17,006 bases of DNA. It comes from Suttonella ornithocola (GTDB taxonomy: Bacteria; Pseudomonadota; Gammaproteobacteria; Cardiobacteriales; Cardiobacteriaceae). Made by a program: the position numbers and the translations under genes. The notes under the pieces were generated by a model that did not search any database, was not told the DNA's origin, and was given only the letters and a program-made list of their open reading frames with translations. The DNA lies in contig NZ_LWHB01000118.1 in assembly GCF_001889065.1 (NCBI RefSeq), positions 1 to 17,006 on the forward strand. Reading direction: 5' to 3'. Below, one piece after another: positions 6,469 through 14,334 of the stretch; the first letter of the stretch is position 1; every line of letters begins with the position of its first letter.

Positions 6469-7569
6469 ATGAATAATAAAATCAATCTATTTGATTTTAC
6501 TCGTCCAGCTTTAGAACAATGGTTCGTCGAGTTGGGCGAGAAGCCATTTCGTGCTCGTCAGCTCATGAAATGGCTTTATCACGAGAGAATTACTGATTTT
6601 GACTTAATGACAGATATGAGTAAGTCATTAAGAGAGAAGTTAAAGCAGCATGCTTATTGCGCATTCCCAACGGTTATTGCAGATAAAATAGCGAGCGATG
6701 GAACTCGAAAATGGGTTTTTCGTTATGAATGTGGTAACAGTATTGAAACAGTCTATATCCCCGAAGATGATAGAGGTACACTTTGTATTTCTTCCCAAGC
6801 AGGTTGTGCGCTAGCTTGCCCTTTTTGTTCGACTGCTCATGAAGGGTTTAATCGTAACCTTTCAACAGGTGAAATTGTTGTACAAGTTTGGCTAGCTAAA
6901 CAACTATTAGGATGTAATCGAGATGATAAAGGGCGAGTTATTAGCAATATTGTTCTAATGGGAATGGGGGAACCCTTAGTTAACTTTAACAATGTGTTAC
7001 CTGCAACAGAAATTTTTATGGATGACTTTGGCTTTGGTTTATCAAAAAGACGTGTAACGCTTAGCACATCGGGTATTGTGCCAGCTATTCACAAACTCAG
7101 AGAAGTTACAGACTTAAGCTTAGCTGTATCTTTGCATGCGCCAACTGATGAATTAAGAAACAAAATTGTGCCGATAAATCAGCGCTATGGTCTAGCAGCA
7201 TTATTAGAGGCTTGTAAAGCTTATGTAGAACACAATCGTCAGCATGGTGGTGTAACATGGGAATATGTCATGCTAAAAGACGTTAATGATAAGCCTGAGC
7301 ATGCAGAAGCTTTAGCAAAATTGCTAAAAGATGTTCCGGGAAAAATAAATCTTATTCCTTTTAATGCTTTCCCAGGAAGTCGGTTTGAATGCTCTTCAAG
7401 AAATCGAATTATGAGTTTTCAACGCTATTTAACACAGAAAGGATATGTGGCTACTATCCGCAAAACTAGAGGAGAGGATATTGATGCCGCTTGTGGTCAG
7501 TTAGTTGGTCAAGTTAATGATCGAAGCCGTAGGGAAAAACGCTTGAAAAGACTAGGGGAAACATTATGA
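6469..7569 (+). CDS. rlmN: Dual-specificity 23S rRNA/tRNA adenine-C2 methyltransferase RlmN
   Basis: Radical SAM enzyme that methylates C2 of A2503 in 23S rRNA and A37 in some tRNAs. In the 366-residue protein, the cluster-binding C113xxxC117xxC120 lies within GCALACPFCSTA. It is preceded by Cys106 (CISSQ), and the methyl-carrying cysteine near the C-terminus is Cys342 (DIDAACGQ); the last two correspond to E. coli C118 and C355. FSTGEI-like LSTGEIVVQV and MGMGEPL are present. The lack of Cfr-specific context and the ndk-pilW neighbourhood argue for RlmN over Cfr. The Shine-Dalgarno is weak (TTTTAAG), suggesting read-through coupling from ndk. The stop overlaps the pilW start by four bases. 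Confidence 0.95.
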   Translation: MNNKINLFDFTRPALEQWFVELGEKPFRARQLMKWLYHERITDFDLMTDMSKSLREKLKQHAYCAFPTVIADKIASDGTRKWVFRYECGNSIETVYIPEDDRGTLCISSQAGCALACPFCSTAHEGFNRNLSTGEIVVQVWLAKQLLGCNRDDKGRVISNIVLMGMGEPLVNFNNVLPATEIFMDDFGFGLSKRRVTLSTSGIVPAIHKLREVTDLSLAVSLHAPTDELRNKIVPINQRYGLAALLEACKAYVEHNRQHGGVTWEYVMLKDVNDKPEHAEALAKLLKDVPGKINLIPFNAFPGSRFECSSRNRIMSFQRYLTQKGYVATIRKTRGEDIDAACGQLVGQVNDRSRREKRLKRLGETL

Positions 7570-8324
7570 AACTAAAGCTTGGGCTTATAAGTATTTTAAG
7601 TGCTACATTATTTTTAAATGCTTGTACAACCACTACCACTGGTAAAATCCCAACAGAAGTTAAACCAGACTATAACAGAGCTTACCAAGATTATTTACGT
7701 CTAGGTGCTGAATACGTTCAGAGGGGGCGCTATGATTTAGCTGAACCAAAATTAAAACGCGCAATAGAAATTGATTCTCGACCGCCTGAGGCATGGAATA
7801 TTTTAGCCGTCTTATATGAAGAAAAGCGCGATATCAATTCAGGTAATCAAATTTACCAAAAACTTATTAACAGTCATCCTGATTATGCTTTAGGATTTAT
7901 GAATTACGCCACATTTCTATGTAAATTTGACCGTAATCCAGAGCGTCAGGCACTATATGGAAAAATGCGCGGAAAAGGTAATGAATTTAAAGTATTATCT
8001 TATATTGCTGAAGGGAATTGTGCACGCGAGCATCAACAATATAGTGTTGCTGAAAATGCTTATAGACAAGCGCTTGCTTATGATAATCATGCTCCTGGTG
8101 CATTATTGCCTCTAGCTGATATGGCGGTACAAAGTGGCAATTACCAAGCAGCGATGAATTATTTAAAAGTGATTCATACTTATGTTGGTTATAGTGCTGA
8201 TAGTGTCCGTCTGGCTATTTTGGCAGCTCGAGGACTTGGAGATGTTAATCAAGAAAATGAAATGATGCGCGTAATGAGAAGTAATTATCAAGGAACATCA
8301 CAAGCAAAAACATTAGGAATTTAA
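7566..8324 (+). CDS. pilW: Type IV pilus biogenesis lipoprotein PilW/PilF (TPR pilotin)
   Basis: Outer-membrane lipoprotein that in pilus-bearing gammaproteobacteria assists assembly and stability of the PilQ secretin. The 252-residue precursor has a lipoprotein signal with lipobox LNAC and lipidation at Cys20, followed by a Thr-rich stretch. The mature part is built of tetratricopeptide repeats: AYQDYLRLGAEYVQRGRYDLAEPKLKRAIEID, then repeats around NILAVLYEEK and ENAYRQALAYDNHAPGALL, each with the small-large helix packing pattern. It overlaps rlmN by ATGA with a strong AGGGGA site. Its place between rlmN and rodZ is the standard location of pilF. No other pilus gene is in the window, so whether the cell makes pili is inferred. 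Confidence 0.88.
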   Translation: MKLKLGLISILSATLFLNACTTTTTGKIPTEVKPDYNRAYQDYLRLGAEYVQRGRYDLAEPKLKRAIEIDSRPPEAWNILAVLYEEKRDINSGNQIYQKLINSHPDYALGFMNYATFLCKFDRNPERQALYGKMRGKGNEFKVLSYIAEGNCAREHQQYSVAENAYRQALAYDNHAPGALLPLADMAVQSGNYQAAMNYLKVIHTYVGYSADSVRLAILAARGLGDVNQENEMMRVMRSNYQGTSQAKTLGI

Positions 8325-8327
8325 TTC

Positions 8328-9302
8328 ATGACTGAACTATCGTCTGCTGCTATAGAAGATATTGGAGCAGTTTTAAAAGCTGCGCGCGAAGAAAAGGGCA
8401 TTAGTCTTTCATCTGCCGCTATGCAAACCCATCTAAGCACTAGTATTATTGATAAACTTGAGCAAAATCATTTTAGAGAAGTGGGTGCGCCAGTCTTTAC
8501 TAGAGGGTACTTAACACAATATGCAAGATTTTTAGGATTAGATGCAACAGCTATCACAGACGCTTTTAATCATTTAGGTCATGAAAATACCGAAATTCGT
8601 CTAAGTAGTGCAAATATTGCTAGCCAAAGTCGTTCATATAAAAGAAAAAATTTTGGTGCTTGGCTAATTGTTATTCCTTTGATTTTATTAGCAGGAGTGA
8701 TTGTTTTACAAGTTGTTAATCCGAACTCTTGGTTAATGACGCAATTCAAGCACGCATTTTTGGAAAAATCTGATAATACTATAGTTGGAAATAATGATTC
8801 CAATAATAGTATTTCTAATGAGCATGAAATTATCTTACAAGTAGGAGATGATTCTACTCAACTATCTACAATAGAGGAAAAGCCAACTAGCCTTACTGAA
8901 GCAACCCTTCCAACTTTAACTTCTTTGGAAAGCTTACCTGATGAAAAGACTGAAAATTCTTCTGTAGAAGAAAACGCATCAAATGAGACTAATGAGAGTA
9001 CGCCTGAATTAACAACAGAAGTTCCTGTAGTCTTAGAATCGAATCCAGTAACATCTTCAGGTATTAAACTGGATATTTTGAATGAAAACTGGATAGAGAT
9101 TCGTAATAAAGAAAATAAAATTGTTGCTTCAAAAGTTTTCAAAAAAGGGGAAACATTGGAACTTTCAGCTCAAGGTTCTCCTTATGGTTTTAATATAGGT
9201 CGTCCAAATGATGTTGAGTTATCCATCAATGGAAATAAAGAAAATTTAACAAAATTTTCTGTTAAGGGCAGCAATCGCCGATTTAAAGTAGAGGTAGAGT
9301 AA
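8328..9302 (+). CDS. rodZ: Cytoskeletal shape protein RodZ
   Basis: Bitopic membrane protein that links MreB filaments to the peptidoglycan elongation machinery. In the 324-residue protein, residues 13-80 form a Cro/CI-like helix-turn-helix (LKAAREEKGISLSSAA...FTRGYLTQYARFLGL), used in RodZ to bind MreB rather than DNA. A basic KRKN precedes one transmembrane helix at about 109-130. A Ser/Thr/Asn/Glu-rich periplasmic linker runs to about 245. The C-terminal beta domain (DUF4115 type) spans 248-324 with ENWIEIRN and GSPYGFNIGRPNDVELSING. It starts three bases after pilW, and its stop overlaps hisS by one base. In related operons ispG follows rodZ; here it does not. Confidence 0.92.
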   Translation: MTELSSAAIEDIGAVLKAAREEKGISLSSAAMQTHLSTSIIDKLEQNHFREVGAPVFTRGYLTQYARFLGLDATAITDAFNHLGHENTEIRLSSANIASQSRSYKRKNFGAWLIVIPLILLAGVIVLQVVNPNSWLMTQFKHAFLEKSDNTIVGNNDSNNSISNEHEIILQVGDDSTQLSTIEEKPTSLTEATLPTLTSLESLPDEKTENSSVEENASNETNESTPELTTEVPVVLESNPVTSSGIKLDILNENWIEIRNKENKIVASKVFKKGETLELSAQGSPYGFNIGRPNDVELSINGNKENLTKFSVKGSNRRFKVEVE

Positions 9303-10591
9303 TGAGTCAATTAGCTATTCAGTCTTTGCGAGGGATGCCCGATTGGTTACCTCCTATCGCAGATGAACGTCAGATATTATGTAGTCGTATTAGAGCCGTA
9401 TTAGCACAGTTTGGCTATCAGGCAGCAGAACTTCCTTTATTAGAAAAAACCCAATTATTTAAGCGTACTATCGGCGATGAAACAGATGTTGTTTCTAAAG
9501 AAATGTATAGTTTTGATGATCGTAATAGAGAAAGCGTTACTCTACGTCCTGAAGGAACAGCAGGTGTAGTTAGAGCGATGATTCAAAATGGATTACTTCA
9601 ACAAAATATGCGTTTATTTATTGAAGGTCCAATGTTTCGCTACGAAAAACCTCAAGAAGGGCGTTATCGACAATTTAGTCAAATTAGCGTTGAAAGTTTT
9701 GGAATTGCTACTCCAGCAATGGATGTAGAGCTTATTTTATTAGCACATGAAGTATTTACACAGTTAGGAATACGCAATGCTGTTACGCTAGAAATAAATA
9801 CCATAGGCCTTTCTTCCGAAAGAATTGCTTTTCAAAAAGCATTAGTTACTCATTTAGAGCAGCATATTAATGAACTAGATGAAGATAGCAAAAGGAGACT
9901 ATCAATCAATCCATTAAGAATATTAGACAGCAAAGATGAAAATACACGCCGCTGCTTAGATACGGCACCTGTCTTAAAAGCCTATTTAGGCGAACAAAGT
10001 CAGCAGCATTTTTCTGAAGTTTGTGCTTTATTAGATGCTTTAGAGATTAAATATATAATCAATCCCCGTTTGGTAAGAGGACTTGATTATTATTGTCATA
10101 CCGTGATTGAGTGGACTACTCAGGAGCTAGGTGCACAAGGAACAATTTGTGCAGGTGGTCGGTATGATGGTTTGGTTGAGCAGCTAGGTGGTAAATCAAC
10201 GCCTGCAGCTGGTTTTGCTTTTGGAATTGAAAGAATTTTATTACTTGCGCAAAAATTTGGTGCATTCAAACCGATTAAAACAGATTTATATTTATTAGCG
10301 GTTACGCCCAAAGAGCAAGCAGTTGCAATGCAATGGGCAATGGCGCTTCGTCGCAATAATCCAAATTTACGGATTGTGCATCATAATGAATATCAGTCTT
10401 TGAAAAAACAATTTAGAAAAGCGGATTTATCAGGTGCGCAATGGGTTTTAGTCTTTGGAAGTGATGAAGTCGCTCATCAAGAAGTTACTGTTAAAAATCT
10501 TAAAAATGGTGAACAGGAAAGGTTGACTTTAGCGCAGCTATTAGCGAAGTTTGCTAAAAAAGAAGCAGCTGAAAAAGAGAGTAAAGAATGA
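9302..10591 (+). CDS. hisS: Histidyl-tRNA synthetase
   Basis: Class II aminoacyl-tRNA synthetase charging tRNA-His. The 429-residue protein shows LRPEGT at 81-86, motif 2 MFRYEKPQEGRYRQF at 111-125, the histidine-specific RGLDYY (Arg259, the same number as in E. coli) and AGGRYDG at 284-290, and motif 3 GFAFGIERI at 304-312. A C-terminal anticodon-binding domain begins near 322 (IKTDLYLLAV). The start forms a TAATG overlap with the rodZ stop, and GAGG upstream provides the ribosome site. The full length rules out HisZ, the shorter regulatory paralogue. The end overlaps yfgM by four bases. Confidence 0.97.
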   Translation: MSQLAIQSLRGMPDWLPPIADERQILCSRIRAVLAQFGYQAAELPLLEKTQLFKRTIGDETDVVSKEMYSFDDRNRESVTLRPEGTAGVVRAMIQNGLLQQNMRLFIEGPMFRYEKPQEGRYRQFSQISVESFGIATPAMDVELILLAHEVFTQLGIRNAVTLEINTIGLSSERIAFQKALVTHLEQHINELDEDSKRRLSINPLRILDSKDENTRRCLDTAPVLKAYLGEQSQQHFSEVCALLDALEIKYIINPRLVRGLDYYCHTVIEWTTQELGAQGTICAGGRYDGLVEQLGGKSTPAAGFAFGIERILLLAQKFGAFKPIKTDLYLLAVTPKEQAVAMQWAMALRRNNPNLRIVHHNEYQSLKKQFRKADLSGAQWVLVFGSDEVAHQEVTVKNLKNGEQERLTLAQLLAKFAKKEAAEKESKE

Positions 10592-11274
10592 AAAAAAATC
10601 CATTAAAAGCATTACTAGAACGCGCAGATAATAGTTTAGTTGTTGAGCGTAGCGACGAAGAAACGGGAGAACTGGTAAAATCATGGTTACGAAGACATGG
10701 TCCAGTTATTTTGGCGGGCGTTGTAATTGCATTAATTGTTTTATTTGCAATGAGTTGGTGGAAAAATCGTCAACATACGATAGATACTGCGTTAGCTTAT
10801 CAATTAGAAACTTTACAAAAAGCGATTGCAGATAATGACGTTGATTTAGCTAATAATTTATACCAAAAGTCTCTAATCAATAATGATCAAGCTTATGGGA
10901 AGCTTGCGGCTTTAATGATGGCAAAAGTCTATGTTAATGCTGAGAAGAATACGCAAGCTAGAACGGCTTTAGAAAAAGCAACAAAAGCAAAAGATGCCTT
11001 AGTAGCACAAACTGCGCAATGGGAATTAGCTAATTTAGAAATGATAGAGAAAAATTATGGTGCTGCTTTAGGGCTTTTATCACAACTATCAGAGACTGCT
11101 TACAAAGGGCAAGCTAAAGCTTTAGAAGGTGATATATACTTATTACAAGAAAATTTTAAAGCAGCTCTTAATGCTTATCAACAAAGCTTATTGGTTGTTC
11201 CCTCTCCTTTAGTGCGAATGAAAGCTGAAGTATTAGAAGCCGATCAAGCGATGAATGCTCCTAGTGAAGGATAA
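10588..11274 (+). CDS. yfgM: YfgM-type membrane-anchored TPR protein
   Basis: In E. coli YfgM is an ancillary SecYEG subunit that works with the chaperone PpiD to hand exported proteins to periplasmic chaperones. The 228-residue protein starts with a short cytoplasmic segment and one transmembrane helix at about 38-58 (HGPVILAGVVIALIVLFAMSWW). A periplasmic helical-repeat domain follows, with YAALGLLSQLSETAYKGQAKALEGDIYLLQ-like repeats. The E-T-GELVKSWLRRHG lead-in is typical of this family. It lies between hisS and bamB exactly as in E. coli, overlapping hisS by ATGA and ending three bases before bamB. Confidence 0.88.
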   Translation: MKKNPLKALLERADNSLVVERSDEETGELVKSWLRRHGPVILAGVVIALIVLFAMSWWKNRQHTIDTALAYQLETLQKAIADNDVDLANNLYQKSLINNDQAYGKLAALMMAKVYVNAEKNTQARTALEKATKAKDALVAQTAQWELANLEMIEKNYGAALGLLSQLSETAYKGQAKALEGDIYLLQENFKAALNAYQQSLLVVPSPLVRMKAEVLEADQAMNAPSEG

Positions 11275-11277
11275 AAA

Positions 11278-12447
11278 ATGATAAATAGCGCTTTCAAGAA
11301 AAATATTGTTCTAACCAGTTTATCTGCGGCTTTATTTTTAACTGGATGTTCTAGTTGGTTCTACGGAAAATCTAATCAAATAGAACCTTCTGAACGACCT
11401 ATAGTTACTGATAGTCGAGTTCAAACAGCTATTTTATGGAAGAAAAATCTTGGAAAAGGGGGAGAAAACCAAGTCTTGTATTTTTCTCCAGCAAATATCA
11501 GAGATACAATTTATTCTGTAAGCGCAAATGGTAATTTTTATAGTATCAATGCGCAGACAGGTATAGAAAATTATCGATTAAATCTTGGGAATGCTATTAG
11601 TACAGGTGTCACTGCGGGGGGGGATTTTCTTTTTCTTGGCACACAAAATGGCGATTTAATGGCACTTAATCAAGATGGTCAAGTGATATGGAGAAAATAT
11701 CTGGGCGGATTACTTATTGGTAAACCGTCTTTTGCTGATGGTTTATTAGTCGCTTATACTTCAGATGGAGAGGTGAGTGCTTTTAATCCAGCAGATGGAA
11801 CACGCTTGTGGAGATATCACAGTAATACGCCACCTTTAAGTTTACGAGGCAATGCTTCTCCAGTTATTGGAGGAGGTGTTGTTATTTTATTAACAGATGA
11901 TGGCTTTTTCACTGTTCTAGAGGTATCAAGTGGATTGCCAATGGCAAACCAACGCATAGCCAATATTAGTAGTAAACTGGGTTTTGGAAGAATTATTGAT
12001 CAAGATGCTACACCGAAAGTTAATAATGGTATTTTATTTGGTTCTGCTTATCAGAACCAAGTTTATGCTATTGATTTACAAAATGGTGTTCCAAAATGGC
12101 AAAATGAATCCGTTGCAACAGGTCAAGATTTTGCTATTAGTCCAACAGATATTTATCTTACAACGGCAGACGATAGTATCGTTGCACTTAATCAAGAAAA
12201 TGGTCAAATCTTATGGGAGAATAAGCAGTTAAGAGGTAGACAACTCTCTCCACCTGTAGCTATTCCAGGGAGAATAGGAGTAGTTGACTATAAAGGATGG
12301 CTTTATTGGCTAGATTCAAGAGATGGTAAACTCATTGGTGAGCAGCATATTGGTAAAGTAAGAGCAAATACTACACCTTTAGTATTAGATAGTGAGATTA
12401 TTTGGCAACTTGTTGATGGTCAATTGATTGCTATTCGTCCTCAGTAA
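11278..12447 (+). CDS. bamB: Outer membrane assembly lipoprotein BamB
   Basis: Lipoprotein subunit of the BAM complex that folds beta-barrel proteins into the outer membrane and binds BamA. The 389-residue precursor (E. coli 392) has a lipobox LTGC with lipidation at Cys24 and Ser-Ser after it. The rest consists of PQQ-type beta-propeller blades, seen as repeated patterns such as SINAQTGIENYRLNLG, ALNQDGQVIWRKYLGG, AFNPADGTRLWRYH, AIDLQNGVPKWQ and ALNQENGQILWENK. AAGGA just ahead of the ATG gives a good ribosome site. Its function is coupled to yfgM by adjacency at the envelope export route. Confidence 0.94.
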   Translation: MINSAFKKNIVLTSLSAALFLTGCSSWFYGKSNQIEPSERPIVTDSRVQTAILWKKNLGKGGENQVLYFSPANIRDTIYSVSANGNFYSINAQTGIENYRLNLGNAISTGVTAGGDFLFLGTQNGDLMALNQDGQVIWRKYLGGLLIGKPSFADGLLVAYTSDGEVSAFNPADGTRLWRYHSNTPPLSLRGNASPVIGGGVVILLTDDGFFTVLEVSSGLPMANQRIANISSKLGFGRIIDQDATPKVNNGILFGSAYQNQVYAIDLQNGVPKWQNESVATGQDFAISPTDIYLTTADDSIVALNQENGQILWENKQLRGRQLSPPVAIPGRIGVVDYKGWLYWLDSRDGKLIGEQHIGKVRANTTPLVLDSEIIWQLVDGQLIAIRPQ

Positions 12448-12464
12448 TATTGTTTAAGGAACTT

Positions 12465-13850
12465 ATGAATATCTTACAATCACGCTTACCTATTGTTGCA
12501 TTGGTTGGACGTCCTAATGTAGGAAAATCTACTTTATTTAATACATTAACGCGTAGCCGAAGTTCTATTGTTAGTGACTTACCCGGTTTAACACGAGATA
12601 GAAATTATGGGGAAGCATTACTAGGAGATGTTCGCTGTAGGCTGATTGATACAGGTGGTTTATTGCGAGAAGAAGAGTCGGAAATTGACTTTAGAGTAGA
12701 TAATCAAGCAAGACAAGCGGTAGATGAAGCTGATATTATTATTTTTGTATTAGACGGGCGTGAAGGGCTAAATGTTATTGATGAAAAAATTGCTCAAGAG
12801 CTTCGTCGCACACAAAAACCAATATTAGCTGCCGTTAATAAAGCTGATTTTGCTGATCCTGAACTAATTTTAGCAGACTTTTATCAATTGGGTTTTTCAG
12901 ATATGTTAGCTATTGCTGCAGAGCATCGGAGAGGCATTCGACAGCTAGGAGAGCGTATTGCAATAATGCTTTCTCAGTTGCCAAATATATTCTCTTTAAC
13001 AGAAGAGAATGAAGAAAGCTTGCCAGAAGATGAAAGTATTCATTTAGCAGTATTGGGTCGACCAAATGCAGGAAAATCAACTTTATTAAATAGGCTACTT
13101 GGAGAAGAGCGATTAGTTGCCAGCCCTATTGCAGGGACAACTAGAGATGCTATTTCTATTCCCTATGTTGATTCTGATGGTACAAATTTTACCTTAATTG
13201 ATACCGCAGGTATTCGTCGCAAAGCTCGTGTTAATGATAAAGTTGAAAAATTTTCTATTGTTAAAGCATTAGAAGCAATTGAGCGTGCAAATGTTGTTAT
13301 TTTAATGTTAGATGCTCACGAAGGCGTATCAGAGCAAGATGCTCATTTATTGGGAGAAATTACTCGACGCGGACGTGGATTAATTATTGCTATCAATAAA
13401 TGGGATCATTTAAGCAATGAAGACCGCGAAGCGGTTAAGCAACAATTTGAGAGAAAACTCCATTTTGTTGATTATGCAGAAGTTTTCTATATTTCAGCGT
13501 TGCACGGTAGTAATATTCGTAACTTATTACCTGCGGTAAAACGAGTTTACCAAAGTGCTATAAGTGAAATCTCTACGAATAAATGGACAGAAGCATTAGA
13601 AATCGCTTATAAGAAACATCAGCCACCATTAGTTAGTGGTTATGCAATCAAGCTACAATATGCGCATCAAGGGGGAAAAAATCCTCCCCACGTGATTATT
13701 CATGGTACACGAACAAGTAATGTCTCTGCCTCTTATACACAATATTTAAGTAAATTTTTTCGCCGATATTTTAAATTAGAAGGTACGCCAATTAGAATTT
13801 CTTATCGAGATAAATATAATCCTTATGATAAAAATAAACAGAAATTATAA
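12465..13850 (+). CDS. der: Ribosome assembly GTPase Der (EngA)
   Basis: Essential GTPase with two tandem G domains acting in 50S subunit maturation. From ATG 12465 it is 461 residues. G domain 1 has GRPNVGKS (15-22), DTGG and NKAD (125-128). G domain 2 has GRPNAGKS (198-205), DTAG and NKWD (311-314). A KH-like domain closes the protein (PPLVSGYAIKLQYAHQGGKNPPHVIIHG, then a basic tail). The frame extends upstream to TTG 12450, but TTTAAGGA lies just before ATG 12465, so that is the likely start. It is the last gene of the cluster. No intrinsic terminator follows before the MITE copies in the 3' gap. Confidence 0.96.
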   Translation: MNILQSRLPIVALVGRPNVGKSTLFNTLTRSRSSIVSDLPGLTRDRNYGEALLGDVRCRLIDTGGLLREEESEIDFRVDNQARQAVDEADIIIFVLDGREGLNVIDEKIAQELRRTQKPILAAVNKADFADPELILADFYQLGFSDMLAIAAEHRRGIRQLGERIAIMLSQLPNIFSLTEENEESLPEDESIHLAVLGRPNAGKSTLLNRLLGEERLVASPIAGTTRDAISIPYVDSDGTNFTLIDTAGIRRKARVNDKVEKFSIVKALEAIERANVVILMLDAHEGVSEQDAHLLGEITRRGRGLIIAINKWDHLSNEDREAVKQQFERKLHFVDYAEVFYISALHGSNIRNLLPAVKRVYQSAISEISTNKWTEALEIAYKKHQPPLVSGYAIKLQYAHQGGKNPPHVIIHGTRTSNVSASYTQYLSKFFRRYFKLEGTPIRISYRDKYNPYDKNKQKL

Positions 13851-13907
13851 AAATATAGTGGAATAAATGCTTATATTTTCATGTTTCTATTGTTCTAATA
13901 TATAGCT

Positions 13908-14172
13908 GGTAGTAGTTTGAAAAGTATGCTGAGTAATTTTTGTAAAAAAATATCACTCCAATATATTGAAATTTAATATTTGGTAGTGGTTTGAAAAGTA
14001 TGCTGGAATATTATCAAATAATCCAATGGCAGTTAAATATTTAAATATCAATATATTAAAAGAAGTATTTTTTGTAAGAGTGTGTTTAGCATACTTTTCA
14101 AATCACTACCTAATATTTTATTATTGTTGAAATTATTGAGTCATAGCCCAGCATACTTTTCAAACCACTATC
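13908..14172. mobile_element. Outer MITE copy, split by a second copy of itself
   Basis: The ends 13908-13931 (starting GGTAGTAGTTTG) and 14149-14172 (inverted, starting GATAGTGGTTTG) are 24-bp terminal inverted repeats. Removing the inner insertion and one copy of its 8-bp duplication (137 bp) leaves a 128-bp element, almost exactly the 129 bp of the inner one. Its rejoined interior aligns with the reverse complement of the inner copy, for example AATATATTGAAATTT against AATATATTGATATTT, and the GAAATTATTGAG region against GGATTATTTGAT. No target duplication is visible around the outer copy (ATATAGCT left, AAATTCTC right), perhaps from decay. It has no coding capacity. Confidence 0.75.
13982..14110. 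mobile_element. Inner 129-bp MITE with 8-bp target duplication
   Basis: The terminal repeats 13982-14005 and, inverted, 14087-14110 are 24 bp, start GGTAGTG and share TTTGAAAAGTATGCT. They differ at two positions. The element is flanked by the perfect direct repeat TAATATTT at 13974-13981 and 14111-14118, which is the signature of transposition with an 8-bp staggered cut. An 8-bp duplication with ends beginning GG is compatible with several DDE families (IS1595 and IS6 among them), so I leave the parent transposase open. It encodes nothing. Confidence 0.85.
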
Positions 14173-14254
14173 AAATTCTCAGCTTAATCTGACACTTTTG
14201 GATTAACAATTGTTACGAAATTTGTGCTTTTGAATACAGGTTTTAAGATAAATA

Positions 14255-14290
14255 AAAGCCTCTAAGCTTCCAATGAAGTTTAGAGGCTTT
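14255..14290 (-). terminator. Intrinsic terminator of pepP
   Basis: A 16-bp stem with one G.U pair (14255-14270 with 14275-14290) and a CAAT loop. On the minus strand it is followed by TTTTATTTAT, and it lies 45 bp past the pepP stop. Read from the plus strand it ends in only three T residues, so it would stop der read-through less well, though the long stem may still serve both directions. Confidence 0.85.
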
Positions 14291-14334
14291 GATAAAAATT
14301 ATGATATCGTTTACTAATATTTTTGAGCTTTTGG

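Noticed and set aside
8858..9142. Antisense open frame opposite the rodZ linker
   Set aside because: It is a shadow of the Ser/Thr/Glu-rich linker codons, with no ribosome site or recognisable domain; the same holds for the other antisense or shifted frames inside gorA, aroE, hemB, rlmN, pilW, hisS and bamB.
12450..12464. TTG start giving a five-residue longer Der
   Set aside because: The Shine-Dalgarno TTTAAGGA lies within this extension and is ideally spaced for ATG 12465.
13908..14172. CRISPR-like array of four 24-nt repeats
   Set aside because: Two repeats are direct and two inverted, spacing is unequal, and the nested MITE model with an 8-bp target duplication explains all four.
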